Assembly (NCBI GenBank): GCA_020636135.1
Contig: JACJYK010000002.1
Coordinates: 124,001-188,000 of the forward strand
Direction of reading: 5' to 3'
Length of the DNA: 64,000 nt
Origin: Lewinellaceae bacterium
GTDB taxonomy: Bacteria; Bacteroidota; Bacteroidia; Chitinophagales; Saprospiraceae
The notes beneath the pieces were generated by a model that saw only the letters and a program-made list of their open reading frames with translations, ran no database searches and had not been told where the DNA came from. The position numbers and the translations under genes are program-made. This document shows, one piece after another, positions 9,385 to 19,044 of this stretch (position 1 is its first letter; the number at the start of each line of letters is the position of its first letter).

Positions 9385-11388
9385 TTAATAGTTAATCAAT
9401 TGTTCCAGCGTCCTTTCCAGACGTTGACGGGCCAAAAATACATTTTCCAGCGCAATGGCGAAGGGCACCGGGGTATCCAAACTTGCTACACGCATCACCG
9501 GGGCATCCAGTTCGGCAAATAATGTTTCGCCGATACGGGCTGCTATCTCTCCTCCTATGCCTCCCGTCAGGGTATCTTCATGGAGGATCAATGCACGATG
9601 CGTCTTACGGATACTTTTTTCAATGGTCTCAAAATCCAGCGGTAGCAAGGTGCGCAGGTCGATAATTTCGATGTCCCAGGCATTGCCTGCTACAACTTCG
9701 GTAGCCCAGTGTACGCCAGCGCCATAGGTTATTATGGTGGCCTGGCCGCCCGCACGAATAACTTCTGCCTCTCCAATGGGTACCGTATAATAGCCTTGTG
9801 GCACCTCACCTTTGATTTTGCGGTAGAGCGCCTTGTGTTCAAAATACAGGACCGGATTGGGATCCTCAAAGGATGCCAGTAGCAACCCTTTGGCATCATA
9901 GGGCGTCGACGGGTAGACAATTTTTAATCCCGGTGTATGAAAAAACCACGCCTCATTACTTTGGGAATGAAATGGTCCCGCTCCGGTGCCGGCGCCCGTG
10001 GGCATTCGGATCACCACGTCGGCCAAGCCTTCCCAGCGGTAGTGTAATTTGGCCAGGTTGTTGACGATCTGGTTAAATCCGCAGCTGACAAAATCGGCAA
10101 ATTGCATCTCGACCATGGTCTTCAAACCATGCAGGCTGGCGCCCAATGCAGCTCCGATCACCGCGCTCTCACAGAGCGGGGTATTGCGGACACGTTCTTC
10201 ACCAAATCGATCCAGAAATCCTTCGGTGATCTTGAAAACACCTCCGTATCCGGCGATATCCTGACCCATCAGCACCAGATTGGGGTGCTTCTTCATCGCT
10301 TCCAGCAGGCCATCCTTGACGGCATCGACGAAACGAAGTTCATCCTTTGGAGTATGTGAAGCAGGTGGTTGTGGCAGGTGATGGCATGGCCGGTAAACAT
10401 CAGATATTTCAACGGCTTCCTGAGCGGTTACCTCCGGCTCCAGTTCCGTTAAGTCCCAGGCTTGCTGGATTTCCTGTTTGATCTCACGGCGGATAGCCGT
10501 GGTATCCGTTTCACTGAGCACTCCCTGTTCTATGAGATAATGTTCGTAATTGTCAACCGGATCCTTGGCAGCCCAGGTCTCCATTAGGTGTGGTGGGACA
10601 TATTTGGTTCCGGAAGCTTCTTCGTGACCGCGCATCCGGAAAGTCATGCATTCGATGAGTACCGGTCTTGGATTTTCACGCAACGCCTCTGCATAACGGG
10701 CGATGGTTTTATACACCTCCAGGATGTTGTTTCCATCGATGGTAATGCCCTCCATACCATAGCCGGCTGCTCGCTCGGCAAGCCAGTTACAACGGAATTG
10801 TTCCGATGTCGGCGTTGAGAGGCCATACCCGTTGTTCTCGATGATAAAGATGACGGGGAGATCCCATACGGCAGCAAGATTCAGCGCCTCGTGAAATTCA
10901 CCCTCGCTGGTTCCGCCTTCTCCGGTAAATGCCAGGGAAACTTTGCGTTCGCCTTTAAAGCGATGTGCCATGGCGACACCATCGGCGAGTGATAGCTGAG
11001 GTCCCAGGTGGGAGATCATGCCGATGATGTGGTATTCAGGTATCCCGAAATGAAATGACCGGTCACGGCCTTTGGTGAAGCCGGTCGCTTTACCCTGCCA
11101 TTGGCTGAACAAGGCGAGTAAGGGTACCTGGCGGGAAGTAAAGACACCCAGATTGCGGTGCAGGGTGAAGATGTATTCATCCGGATGCAATGCTTCCGCA
11201 CATCCTACCGCAATGGCCTCCTGTCCGATGCCTGAAAACCACTTGGTGATCTTGCCCTGCCGCAGCAGCAAAAGCATCTTTTCTTCGATAAGCCGGGGAC
11301 GCAAAAGCTGCCGGTAAAGATGGATCAGCTTGTCACCGGTATAGGTAGATGAATCGAAAGTCAAGGCAGGATGTACCCCGGAAGTCAT
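9385..11388 (-). CDS. 2-oxoacid dehydrogenase E1, fused alpha-beta subunits
   Basis: 667 residues joining the E1 alpha and E1 beta chains of a thiamine-diphosphate 2-oxoacid dehydrogenase, which decarboxylates a 2-oxoacid and passes the acyl group to lipoyl E2. The alpha half (about 1-330) has GIGQEAIAVG and the ThDP/magnesium motif GEGGTSEGEFHEALN followed by ENNGYGLSTP around residues 150-190. The beta half (about 350-667) has LCESAVIGAALG, MPTGAGTGAGPFHSQSNE and DLRTLLPLD. The seam near residues 340-352 is Pro/His-rich. The pattern fits the branched-chain (2-oxoisovalerate) type best, but pyruvate is possible. No E2 or E3 gene is nearby. First gene of a three-gene operon. Confidence 0.9.
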   Translation of the reverse strand: MTSGVHPALTFDSSTYTGDKLIHLYRQLLRPRLIEEKMLLLLRQGKITKWFSGIGQEAIAVGCAEALHPDEYIFTLHRNLGVFTSRQVPLLALFSQWQGKATGFTKGRDRSFHFGIPEYHIIGMISHLGPQLSLADGVAMAHRFKGERKVSLAFTGEGGTSEGEFHEALNLAAVWDLPVIFIIENNGYGLSTPTSEQFRCNWLAERAAGYGMEGITIDGNNILEVYKTIARYAEALRENPRPVLIECMTFRMRGHEEASGTKYVPPHLMETWAAKDPVDNYEHYLIEQGVLSETDTTAIRREIKQEIQQAWDLTELEPEVTAQEAVEISDVYRPCHHLPQPPASHTPKDELRFVDAVKDGLLEAMKKHPNLVLMGQDIAGYGGVFKITEGFLDRFGEERVRNTPLCESAVIGAALGASLHGLKTMVEMQFADFVSCGFNQIVNNLAKLHYRWEGLADVVIRMPTGAGTGAGPFHSQSNEAWFFHTPGLKIVYPSTPYDAKGLLLASFEDPNPVLYFEHKALYRKIKGEVPQGYYTVPIGEAEVIRAGGQATIITYGAGVHWATEVVAGNAWDIEIIDLRTLLPLDFETIEKSIRKTHRALILHEDTLTGGIGGEIAARIGETLFAELDAPVMRVASLDTPVPFAIALENVFLARQRLERTLEQLINY

Positions 11389-11568
11389 ACTATAAAATTA
11401 TCCCGGCGAAGATACAGCAATTGTAATTGGTAACGGATAAACGGTTTCTGCTTCTTCGCTATGTCGTAAGTATTTCCAACCTGGGAGTGCGTAATTGCAG
11501 CACAAATCTACATACCCCCCAAAGCCCACTTCTGCTGCTCCTTTCGGTTTTTACTCAAGGGGAATTTT

Positions 11569-11641
11569 GACCTCTGCCACCTTTTTTACCCCTGCTACCT
11601 TTTTTACCTCTGCTACCTTTTTACTTCTTTTACCTCTCCAT
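11569..11641 (-). repeat. Purine-rich nonamer tract after nadA
   Basis: On the minus strand, right after the nadA stop, units such as GAAGTAAAA, GAGGTAAAA and AAGGTAGCA repeat to about base 11569. Some spacings are 9 bases and some are stretched by extra A residues. It is the same family and same orientation to the upstream gene as the tracts after bamA and the glycosyltransferase. The remaining part of the gap (11389-11568) shows no gene. Confidence 0.7.
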
Positions 11642-12664
11642 TCAATCCGCCAATTTCAGCCCGGCCTGCTCGGAGACCTCCAGCATACGGTCGATGCTGG
11701 CGCGGCCCTGCTCGATGATCCAGTCTTCCAGGATGATTTCCGGCTGTTCGAATTCCATGCACAGGTAAAGCTTCTCCATGGTGTTGCGCTTCATATGGGG
11801 GCATTCGTTGCAGGCACACATGTTTTCCGGTGGTGCCGGTATAAATGTTTTTAATGGCGATGCTTTCTGCATCTGATGGATGATGCCCACCTCGGTGGCT
11901 ACAATGAATTCCTGAGCGGGATTTTCTTTGGTGTATTTCAGCAATCCGCTGGTCGACCCGATGTAGTCGGCTTGTTCGAGCAGGGCTGCTTCACATTCCG
12001 GGTGGGCAATGAATTTCGCGTCCGGATGACGCTGGCGTAACTTGGTGATCTTCTCTTGCGAAAAGATCTCATGAACCATGCAGGTGCCATTCCAGAGGAT
12101 CATATCGCGGCCGGTCTTTTTCTTCAGGTAGGCGCCCAGGTTTTTATCCGGGGCAAAGATGATCGGCTTGTCTTCCGGAATGCTGTTGATGATTTGCACG
12201 GCATTGGAAGAGGTGCAGCAGACATCGGTAAGGGTCTTTAGTTCTGCAGTACAATTGATGTACGAAACCACCACGTGATCGGGGTATTTCTCCTTGAATT
12301 TGCGGAAAAGAGCAGGCGGGCAGGAGTCAGCCAGAGAGCATCCGGCTTTGAGGTCGGGGAGCAACACTTTCTTTTGCGGCGATAACATCTTGGCCGTTTC
12401 GGCCATAAAATGCACCCCGGCAAATACAATGATGTCCGCATCGGTCTTGGCGGCTTTCTGGGAAAGTCCGAGACTATCACCGATGTAATCGGCGATGTCC
12501 TGAATCTCCGATTCCTGGTAATAATGCGCCAGGATAATGGCGTTTTTTTCTTTTTTTAACCGGTTGATTTCCGCAACCAGGTCCAGGGTCGGATCTACTT
12601 CGATATCCAGCCATCCATTCTTTTCAAGGTCTCGTTGGGCGATCGCCAATTCCTGTTCCAGCAT
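11642..12664 (-). CDS. nadA: Quinolinate synthase
   Basis: Iron-sulfur enzyme that condenses iminoaspartate with dihydroxyacetone phosphate to quinolinate in de novo NAD synthesis. About 340 residues from the ATG at 12664 (MLEQELAIAQ); the frame stays open upstream to 12757 but that segment lacks family similarity. The three cluster ligands fit: Cys in KAGCSLADSC (about residue 110), in NGTCMVHE (about 195) and in CACNECPHMKRN (about 283). HYYQESEIQDIADYIGDS and TSSNAV are also typical. No nadB or nadC lies next to it in this window. Probably monocistronic, with a candidate promoter just upstream and a repeat tract at the 3' end. Confidence 0.95.
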   Translation of the reverse strand: MLEQELAIAQRDLEKNGWLDIEVDPTLDLVAEINRLKKEKNAIILAHYYQESEIQDIADYIGDSLGLSQKAAKTDADIIVFAGVHFMAETAKMLSPQKKVLLPDLKAGCSLADSCPPALFRKFKEKYPDHVVVSYINCTAELKTLTDVCCTSSNAVQIINSIPEDKPIIFAPDKNLGAYLKKKTGRDMILWNGTCMVHEIFSQEKITKLRQRHPDAKFIAHPECEAALLEQADYIGSTSGLLKYTKENPAQEFIVATEVGIIHQMQKASPLKTFIPAPPENMCACNECPHMKRNTMEKLYLCMEFEQPEIILEDWIIEQGRASIDRMLEVSEQAGLKLAD

Positions 12665-12678
12665 GTTTTGATTTTTTA

Positions 12679-12708
12679 CAAGTATAAACAATGCATGACG
12701 GTTTGCAA
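12679..12708 (-). promoter_or_regulatory. Candidate nadA promoter
   Basis: On the minus strand TTG (12706-12708), 19 bases, then TATACTTG (12679-12686), one mismatch to TAnnTTTG. It lies 15 bases before the nadA ATG, which would give a very short leader. Confidence 0.4.
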
Positions 12709-12775
12709 ACCGTTCAAAGCACCTATCTATAACGCGGAGGCTTAGAGTGAGTTGCAACGAAGATTAAAAATCATC

Positions 12776-13606
12776 CTATAGGATGTTATTGGCCCGGTGA
12801 ACCAGTGTATACTTCCATAGCAGGCGACCATTTGATTCTACCCAGATAATATTATTGTCCCGGGTGATGCGGTAACCCCGCTGCCGGTTATTTACGAAAT
12901 AAAAGGATTCTCCCACCCGATAGAGGCTCCAGCGCTGATGATTCAGCAGGATCGACCAGCCCTGAGCACCTTCCCGGACTGAAAAATTGCGTTTCATGGA
13001 AACCAACCCGGGTTGGTAAGTCAGGCATTGCCGCCATAAAGGCCGGAAACAGATGGTGTCCGGAAGCTTAACCATTTTGTCGTTGATGAGAAAGGATTTG
13101 CGGACCCATACATTATCTTCCTGACGGATGGTTTCCCGTGACAGGAACGAAGTGATCTGAATGGTGGAGTCGGTATAATCTACTTTTTGACGATCGGGTA
13201 ACAGGGCTTCCTGGTAGGTCTCAAAATGACTTCCTTCCCGATTATAGATCCGGGTTGGTGTTCCAGGAAAGCGAACAGATTCCCGGTAGATGGTAAAATC
13301 TGTATCCAGACGGATATCAAAAAGCTCAAGGACGGATAAACCCAGATTCATCGAGCGGTCGAGGATCAACCCGTTTCCCAGATTTACGGCTAGAGGGTGG
13401 TAAGAACGGTCCGCAGAAGACATCGTTTGACCGTTCGAGGTCTCATCCTTCTGGCGGATGAAATCAATCCGTAATTCATAGGGCTCCACAAGAGGCTCCA
13501 GTTCCAGTGTCGACCACTGGGGAGACATCTTGTTTTTAGCTGCCGGGTAAAAGGACTGGCAGGCGCTCAGAAAGAGGAGGATGAACAAAGGGTAAAGGAT
13601 CCGCAT
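12776..13606 (-). CDS. Hypothetical lipoprotein
   Basis: 276 residues with a clear lipoprotein signal (MRILYPLFILLFLSAC, cysteine at residue 16). The mature part alternates short hydrophobic and polar stretches with many aromatic residues (FETYQEALL, SFYFVNNRQRGYRI, RLLWKYTLVHR) and looks beta-rich. No enzyme motif or known domain is recognised. It is divergent from the AbgB-like gene and lies upstream of nadA on the same strand with about 110 bases between, so co-transcription with nadA is possible but not shown. It could be an outer-membrane-facing lipid-anchored protein. Confidence 0.75.
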   Translation of the reverse strand: MRILYPLFILLFLSACQSFYPAAKNKMSPQWSTLELEPLVEPYELRIDFIRQKDETSNGQTMSSADRSYHPLAVNLGNGLILDRSMNLGLSVLELFDIRLDTDFTIYRESVRFPGTPTRIYNREGSHFETYQEALLPDRQKVDYTDSTIQITSFLSRETIRQEDNVWVRKSFLINDKMVKLPDTICFRPLWRQCLTYQPGLVSMKRNFSVREGAQGWSILLNHQRWSLYRVGESFYFVNNRQRGYRITRDNNIIWVESNGRLLWKYTLVHRANNIL

Positions 13607-13820
13607 AGACTGTTTTTACGAAGATATCTGATAACGCCCTGCCCATGGGTGAATGAAATCTTAAAGTTATACAGCGCCTGGTTAAGAATTGATTAAGAAT
13701 GTATTGTGGAATGAAACGATCGATCTTACAGGGGGGAATGAACTACTTGGCCTCAAGTGATTTCCATTGCACGTTGATTTTGTTTAATTCGGTATCTTCC
13801 TGATTGAAAGCAGAAAAGTT

Positions 13821-15260
13821 ATGAATAGAATATTTACTGTCCTGGTCCTGCTGGGTTGCTTATCAGAACCAGGAATCACACAACCGGGTTGGACTCCCGT
13901 GAAGAAAGCCATTGCTTCAAATATCGACGAGCAGAGTCCTGATCTGATCGGTATGAGTGATGCCATCTGGGGATTTGCAGAGACCGCATTCCTGGAAAGC
14001 CAGTCGGCCGATGTTTTAGCTGCATATGCCGAAGAGCAGGGTTTTCGTGTTCAGCGTGGGGTCGCCGAAATGCCTACCTCCATCGTGGCCGAGTTCGGGA
14101 GCGGACATCCCATCATCGGGATCCTGGGCGAATACGATGCCTTGCCGGGTTTGTCCCAAAAATCACAAGTTGAAAAGGAGCCGCTGGTGGAAGGAGCCCC
14201 GGGTCACGGCTGTGGTCATAACCTTTTCGGAGTCGCCAGCCTGGGCGCGGCGACGGCGATCAAAGATATGATTGCATCCGGCCAGCTGCAAGGTACGGTG
14301 CGGTTCTACGGGACGCCGGCGGAAGAGAAATATTTTGGCAAACTGTATATGGCCCGGGCCGGGCTCTTCAACGACCTGGACGTATGCCTGGACTGGCACC
14401 CAGGTCCGGTTAACGATGCCAATACCAACAGTTCGATGGCCCTGATTGACTACATCATTGAATTTTATGGCAAAGCGGCCCACGCAGCCCTGGATCCCTG
14501 GAATGGACGCAGTGCCGTTGATGCGATGGAGCTGTACACCACTGGCCTCAACTACCTGCGCGAACACATCCTGCCCACTTCGCGCATCCATTACCAGATC
14601 GAAAAAGCCGGTGATGTCGCTAATGTGGTGCCGGAATACGCCCGCATCTGGACCCGTATCCGGGATCCCAAACGAGAGAACATGATGGCGGTCTACGAGC
14701 GAGCACTGAAGATCGCCCAGGGCGCTTCTCTGATGGCTGAAGTGGATTATAAGGTGACGCTGATGTCAGGACTCCATGAGATCCTGGTCAACCGGTACGG
14801 AGCCAATGCCCTGCATGCCAACATGGAACTGGTAGGCCCCATCGAATACACTGACGAAGAGCAGGAATATGCCAAAGGCATTCAGCGGGCTACGGGTAAA
14901 CCGGAAGTAGGCCTTGACGGCAGCATCATGCCCCTTCAGGAGACCGTACCGATCACCCAGGGCGCCTCTACGGATGTGGGTGACGTGAGCTGGATAGTCC
15001 CGGAGATCAGCCTGACGGGTGCCACGGCACCGGTTGGCACACCCTGGCATTCCTGGGCGGTGGTAGCCTGCGGCGGGATGTCCATCGGGCATAAAGGGAT
15101 GATCTTCGCCGCCAAGTCACTGGCCCTAACCATGGCGGACCTCTTCCAAAACCGGCAGCTGATCTTTAAGATCCAGGAAGAATTCAAAGAGCGGAAAGGC
15201 GCTTACGAGTATAAACCGATTTTGCCGGATGCTCCACCGCCGATACCCACTAAGAGTTGA
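13821..15260 (+). CDS. M20-family amidohydrolase, AbgB-like
   Basis: 479 residues, similar to aminobenzoyl-glutamate utilisation protein B and related M20D amidohydrolases. The N-terminus is hydrophobic (MNRIFTVLVLLGC), so it is probably exported; LLGC may be a lipobox, which is uncertain. The two-metal site is visible: EYDALPG, GHGCGHNLFG at about residues 127-136, and GTPAEEKYFGK with the catalytic Glu pair. The dimerisation domain follows with GKAAHAALDPWNGRSAVD, where the His contributes to catalysis, and the C-terminal HSWAVVACGG segment supplies a late His. It probably cleaves an amide bond of an N-acyl amino acid or p-aminobenzoyl-glutamate-like compound. The true substrate is unknown. 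Confidence 0.88.
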   Translation: MNRIFTVLVLLGCLSEPGITQPGWTPVKKAIASNIDEQSPDLIGMSDAIWGFAETAFLESQSADVLAAYAEEQGFRVQRGVAEMPTSIVAEFGSGHPIIGILGEYDALPGLSQKSQVEKEPLVEGAPGHGCGHNLFGVASLGAATAIKDMIASGQLQGTVRFYGTPAEEKYFGKLYMARAGLFNDLDVCLDWHPGPVNDANTNSSMALIDYIIEFYGKAAHAALDPWNGRSAVDAMELYTTGLNYLREHILPTSRIHYQIEKAGDVANVVPEYARIWTRIRDPKRENMMAVYERALKIAQGASLMAEVDYKVTLMSGLHEILVNRYGANALHANMELVGPIEYTDEEQEYAKGIQRATGKPEVGLDGSIMPLQETVPITQGASTDVGDVSWIVPEISLTGATAPVGTPWHSWAVVACGGMSIGHKGMIFAAKSLALTMADLFQNRQLIFKIQEEFKERKGAYEYKPILPDAPPPIPTKS

Positions 15261-15261
15261 T

Positions 15262-15290
15262 GGGTTAATAAGTCAATGAGTTAACGCGCC
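15262..15290 (+). repeat. Short GTTAATGA-type repeat
   Basis: Degenerate 8-base units (GGTTAATA, AGTCAATG, AGTTAACG) directly after the AbgB-like stop codon. The same unit occurs three times in a row at 62769-62800, also directly after a stop codon. Confidence 0.5.
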
Positions 15291-15318
15291 GGTTGGTTGA
15301 GATTTGCATGAGTCTATT

Positions 15319-16206
15319 TCATTTCACCACTTTCTCCGCATACTGGTATCCCTCTTCCCACCACGCTTTCATGATGTCCGGGAAAAAAACAAAGGAATTA
15401 TCCGTCAGTTTTCTTGGGGTGTGGTAAAAATTGACTTCCACATCGGTATAGCGGCTCTCCAGCAATCCGATGAAGATGTCGTCCTGTCCGATCTGGGTGA
15501 GCATAAAATCCATGGATGATGTGAGTACATTAAAGGCATTGCGGGAAAGCGGTTTGACGACTTCCCGGATGCGAGGATTCAGGACGATCACATCGATGAC
15601 TTTGGCTCCCAGATTGATGGCCTCCTGCAGGGGTACCAGATTGCCAAAGCCTCCATCCGCATATTCGTTGCCGTTCTTGACGACCAGACTCATGAAAGGT
15701 ACCAGGTTGGCGGATAACCAGATCCAGTCGCAGAAATCATCATACGTATTGTCCCGGGCATATTTGTATTCTACCACATTGCGACTGAGGTTGGACACGG
15801 TGACGATCACCCGCTTGTTGCTGTTTTTACGGATGCGCTCAAAGTCCTCGGGACTCATGGCACGGCTGATCAGCTTGCGGAGGTTTTTGCTTTCACCAAA
15901 CGTCTTTCTTCCTTTCACAAACTGGATGAAGGTGTTGAAGTGGTTGATGCTGACGTTGATCTGACCATCCGGCATGCGCTTGATGTGGAAAGGATTGATG
16001 TTAAAAATGTCATGCTGATGGACGGAAGTATAGGCTTCCTTCAGTCGGTCTACCTCACCGATGGAGAGCATGGGGACCAGTAAACTACCGGTAGAGGTAC
16101 CCACAAAAAAGTCGTATTCCCGCTTGGCTACCTGCAGCAGGTATTGCGCGATGCCTCCGGCAAATGCTCCTTTATTTCCTCCTCCCGATATGACCAGTGC
16201 CCGCAT
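15319..16206 (-). CDS. Patatin-like phospholipase
   Basis: 295 residues, the minimal bacterial patatin fold, a Ser-Asp dyad lipid acyl hydrolase. Visible are the oxyanion-hole loop GGGNKGAFAGG at residues 8-18, the nucleophile elbow GTSTG at about residues 36-40, and the catalytic Asp in YADGGFGNLVP near residue 185. There is no signal peptide, so it probably acts in the cytoplasm or at the inner leaflet. It follows the esterase gene with only 19 bases between, and the two probably form one unit. Substrate specificity cannot be told; phospholipid or lysophospholipid is most likely. Confidence 0.9.
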   Translation of the reverse strand: MRALVISGGGNKGAFAGGIAQYLLQVAKREYDFFVGTSTGSLLVPMLSIGEVDRLKEAYTSVHQHDIFNINPFHIKRMPDGQINVSINHFNTFIQFVKGRKTFGESKNLRKLISRAMSPEDFERIRKNSNKRVIVTVSNLSRNVVEYKYARDNTYDDFCDWIWLSANLVPFMSLVVKNGNEYADGGFGNLVPLQEAINLGAKVIDVIVLNPRIREVVKPLSRNAFNVLTSSMDFMLTQIGQDDIFIGLLESRYTDVEVNFYHTPRKLTDNSFVFFPDIMKAWWEEGYQYAEKVVK

Positions 16207-16225
16207 AATCCGTCCTGATCGTTAG

Positions 16226-17947
16226 TTAGTAGCGCCAGGAACGCAGATCGGCGTCTTCAGGGACCCTTTTTCCGACTTCCTGTACCCATTTGTTGATGTA
16301 CATTTCATGATAGCGCAACCGGGAAATGTAATTGGGTTGGGTATGATCGCCATTCCAGCAATGTTCTGCCCGGTCGCCATAATCTACTTGTCCATCGTAA
16401 AACGGTTCCTTCGTAGCTTTCAGACGGTCTTCCGCCAGGTACACGGCGTCATTGAGGTAATAATTGTCCATATCGCCGCAATAGATGTGGATCTTGCCTT
16501 CCCAGTCTTTCCCGTTTTTAGACCAGTCCCGCTGCATGATGTAGGACAAGTCGTAGTTTTCTTTCCAATAGGCTGCGACATCCTTATCAATCACTCCGCT
16601 TGCTTTATCCCAGATGCGCTTCGGATAGCCATCATCGCCCACGGGAGAGAAAACAGCTTCCCAGATGTCCCATTGTTGCCCGGAACGTGATTTTGTGCCC
16701 AGCGCGAGTTCGCGGAAGTTCATATCCTTGAGCATGGCCTGCACATGTCCCAGGTAGTCGCGATGCCCCGGCCTCGGTGTATTGCGGAATGGGCCTTCAA
16801 TGTAGTAAGCATTGACATCGTCGTACAGGTTTACGACCGTATAAGCCCGGAAATCGATCGGGTCCGGGCAAGCGGCGTAACAACCATTGTATTCGGTCGG
16901 GTATTTGACCTGGACGGCCAGGGCTTCCCAGCCACCGGTCGAACCGCCGTAGGTAAAACGCGCCCATCCTTCGCCGATGCCCCGGTATTCCTGCTCGATG
17001 TAAGGGATCAGCTCATAGGTGAGTGCATCGCCGTAGGGGCCAAGGTTCTCGCTGTTGACGGCATAAGAGTCGTCGTAGAACGGATTAGCGTGCTGGATCT
17101 CAATGGCCAGAACCCTGGGGAAATCAGGTCCGGTCCACAATTTGTAAAACCGGTAGGCTTCTTCCTGCTGGATGCGGTTATAGCCGCTGATGTGAAAGCG
17201 CTCGCTGTAATCGGGTTGGAGATCCGGGTCCGGAGGCGTCTCCCGGAATCCACTCAGTTCACTGGGGAAATGTCCGTGAAAAATGGCCAGGGGATAGCGT
17301 ACATCCGGATGGGTGTCGAAGCCCTCCGGTAGCAGGACAAAAGCGCCTAAAAACATCGGCCTTCCCCAGAATTCGGTCAGTAATTTGGACTGTATGCGCA
17401 CATATTTGATGTATTTCGATTCCTGGGGTTCCGGCAGTGGCGGAATGATCTGGTCCGCGACCACTTGAATGGCTTTTCCCGGTTGGATGTGGACTTTCTG
17501 CGGGACAGAATACAGGTTGCCCGGGGCCAGATTCCACTGCTGTCCTTCACTGCGGTCCATAGGCATCTTCACCGTATGCCCGTCAGAGCGGGTAAAGGTT
17601 TCGTATTTGTGCAATAAGGCCTGAACCCAGTAGTCACCCTCCGGGAGGTCGGTCATGGATTGGAGGGGATAGCCATAAGCCAGCGGGTCAAAGTTGACTG
17701 CACTTCCGGAATTGATGTCTTCTATGTCCATGCCGTAGACCTGCTGTGTCGCCGAGCCATCCACGATCTGATAACGTGGTTCAGCAGTGCTGTCGGTGGA
17801 GATCATGAGGAGCAATCGCCCGTCCAGCGGGTGCGTACTCCCGGTATCCTGCAAGGTGATTGAAAACTGAAGTGAGGGAGGATTGTTTTCGGTACAGGCT
17901 CCGATGAGCAATGGGATAACCGCAATCCAGAAGAAATGACGATGCAT
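16226..17947 (-). CDS. Lipoprotein with putative esterase (alpha/beta hydrolase) domain
   Basis: 573 residues. The N-terminus MHRHFFWIAVIPLLIGAC is a lipoprotein signal with cysteine at residue 18. An N-terminal beta-rich region of about 200 residues precedes an alpha/beta hydrolase domain of the putative esterase type, with PLAIFHGHFP and the nucleophile elbow YGGSTGGWEALA (Gly-x-Ser-x-Gly). The C-terminal region includes GDMDNYYLNDAV and DRAEHCWNGDH, which may carry the catalytic Asp and His. It is probably anchored in the envelope and cleaves an ester or peptide. First gene of the pair with the patatin gene. Confidence 0.82.
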   Translation of the reverse strand: MHRHFFWIAVIPLLIGACTENNPPSLQFSITLQDTGSTHPLDGRLLLMISTDSTAEPRYQIVDGSATQQVYGMDIEDINSGSAVNFDPLAYGYPLQSMTDLPEGDYWVQALLHKYETFTRSDGHTVKMPMDRSEGQQWNLAPGNLYSVPQKVHIQPGKAIQVVADQIIPPLPEPQESKYIKYVRIQSKLLTEFWGRPMFLGAFVLLPEGFDTHPDVRYPLAIFHGHFPSELSGFRETPPDPDLQPDYSERFHISGYNRIQQEEAYRFYKLWTGPDFPRVLAIEIQHANPFYDDSYAVNSENLGPYGDALTYELIPYIEQEYRGIGEGWARFTYGGSTGGWEALAVQVKYPTEYNGCYAACPDPIDFRAYTVVNLYDDVNAYYIEGPFRNTPRPGHRDYLGHVQAMLKDMNFRELALGTKSRSGQQWDIWEAVFSPVGDDGYPKRIWDKASGVIDKDVAAYWKENYDLSYIMQRDWSKNGKDWEGKIHIYCGDMDNYYLNDAVYLAEDRLKATKEPFYDGQVDYGDRAEHCWNGDHTQPNYISRLRYHEMYINKWVQEVGKRVPEDADLRSWRY

Positions 17948-18093
17948 GGCTAATTGCTTATGAAAAGAAAGATAACAAGAATATTTACGAAGGTCGATGA
18001 ATCCCAGGCATTGATTTGCAGGAAGCTGGTTTCGATCTGAAAACGTGGCAGAAAGCTAAGAATTTTTGCATGTTTGCATTCTGATCAGACGCT

Positions 18094-19044
18094 ATGGAAC
18101 AAACCCCCTGGATCGTTTTCCTGGTTATTTATGTCGCCCTGCTGTTCACCGATCTCATTGTACTGAATCGGCAGCATAAAGCCATGTCCATATCCCAGGC
18201 CAATAAATGGGCACTGGTATGGATAGCGATCGGGATGTCCTTTGGTCTGGTAGTCTACTTTTTCGCCCGCCAGGGAGACCTGGAGACCACATCCGGACAG
18301 ACGGCGCTGTTCCAGTATTGGTCCGGGTACCTTATCGAACTGGCATTAAGCTTTGATAATGTGTTTGTGATGCTGGTGATCCTGCGGTATTTTAAGATCC
18401 CTCAGGATTACTATCACCGTGTATTGTTCTGGGGTATTGCCGGGGCCATCATTTTCCGCGGACTGTTGATCGGTGCAGGGCTTTGGCTGGTGCATCTCTT
18501 TGAATGGGTCAATTACATTTTTGCCGCCATCATCCTGTACACGGCCTATGGGATGCTGAAACCACAGGACGAAAGTATCAGGATGGAAGAGAATCGCACG
18601 GTCCTATTCCTGAAGCGATTATTTCCCATCACCAAAGGTCATTACGATCACCACTTCTTTATTCGCCGCATGAACATCACGGCTGCGACGCCCCTGTTCA
18701 TCGCTTTGATCGTCATTGAAATAACCGACATCCTCTTTGCTTTTGACTCCATACCCGCAGTGCTGGCCATTTCCAGAGACCCATACGTCGTCTTTGCGTC
18801 GAATCTATTTGCCGTCCTGGGATTGCGGGCATTGTTTTTTGTGGTAGCCAACCTGATCCAGTCCTTTTATTACCTCCATTATTCCCTGGTGTTCATCCTG
18901 GTGTTTATTGCTGTGAAATTAATTGGCAATCAATGGATCCATTTGCCGGAATGGCTATCACTGGGGATCATTCTGGTTGCGCTCGCCATTGGTATATTGT
19001 ATTCGAAGTATAAAGAACATACTGGTCCTCCCCCTGAGCATTGA
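18094..19044 (+). CDS. TerC/Alx-family membrane protein
   Basis: 316 residues with about nine membrane segments. The family signatures are present: a conserved acidic position in DLIVLNRQ, ELALSFDNVFVMLVILRYF, and the second Asp motif IEITDILFAFDSIPAVLAIS, followed by FASNLFAVLGLRALFF. TerC/Alx proteins are linked to metal (manganese, calcium) export, tellurite resistance and metalation of exported proteins; which role applies here is inference. The downstream gene starts 37 bases after this stop, so the two may be co-transcribed. Confidence 0.92.
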   Translation: MEQTPWIVFLVIYVALLFTDLIVLNRQHKAMSISQANKWALVWIAIGMSFGLVVYFFARQGDLETTSGQTALFQYWSGYLIELALSFDNVFVMLVILRYFKIPQDYYHRVLFWGIAGAIIFRGLLIGAGLWLVHLFEWVNYIFAAIILYTAYGMLKPQDESIRMEENRTVLFLKRLFPITKGHYDHHFFIRRMNITAATPLFIALIVIEITDILFAFDSIPAVLAISRDPYVVFASNLFAVLGLRALFFVVANLIQSFYYLHYSLVFILVFIAVKLIGNQWIHLPEWLSLGIILVALAIGILYSKYKEHTGPPPEH

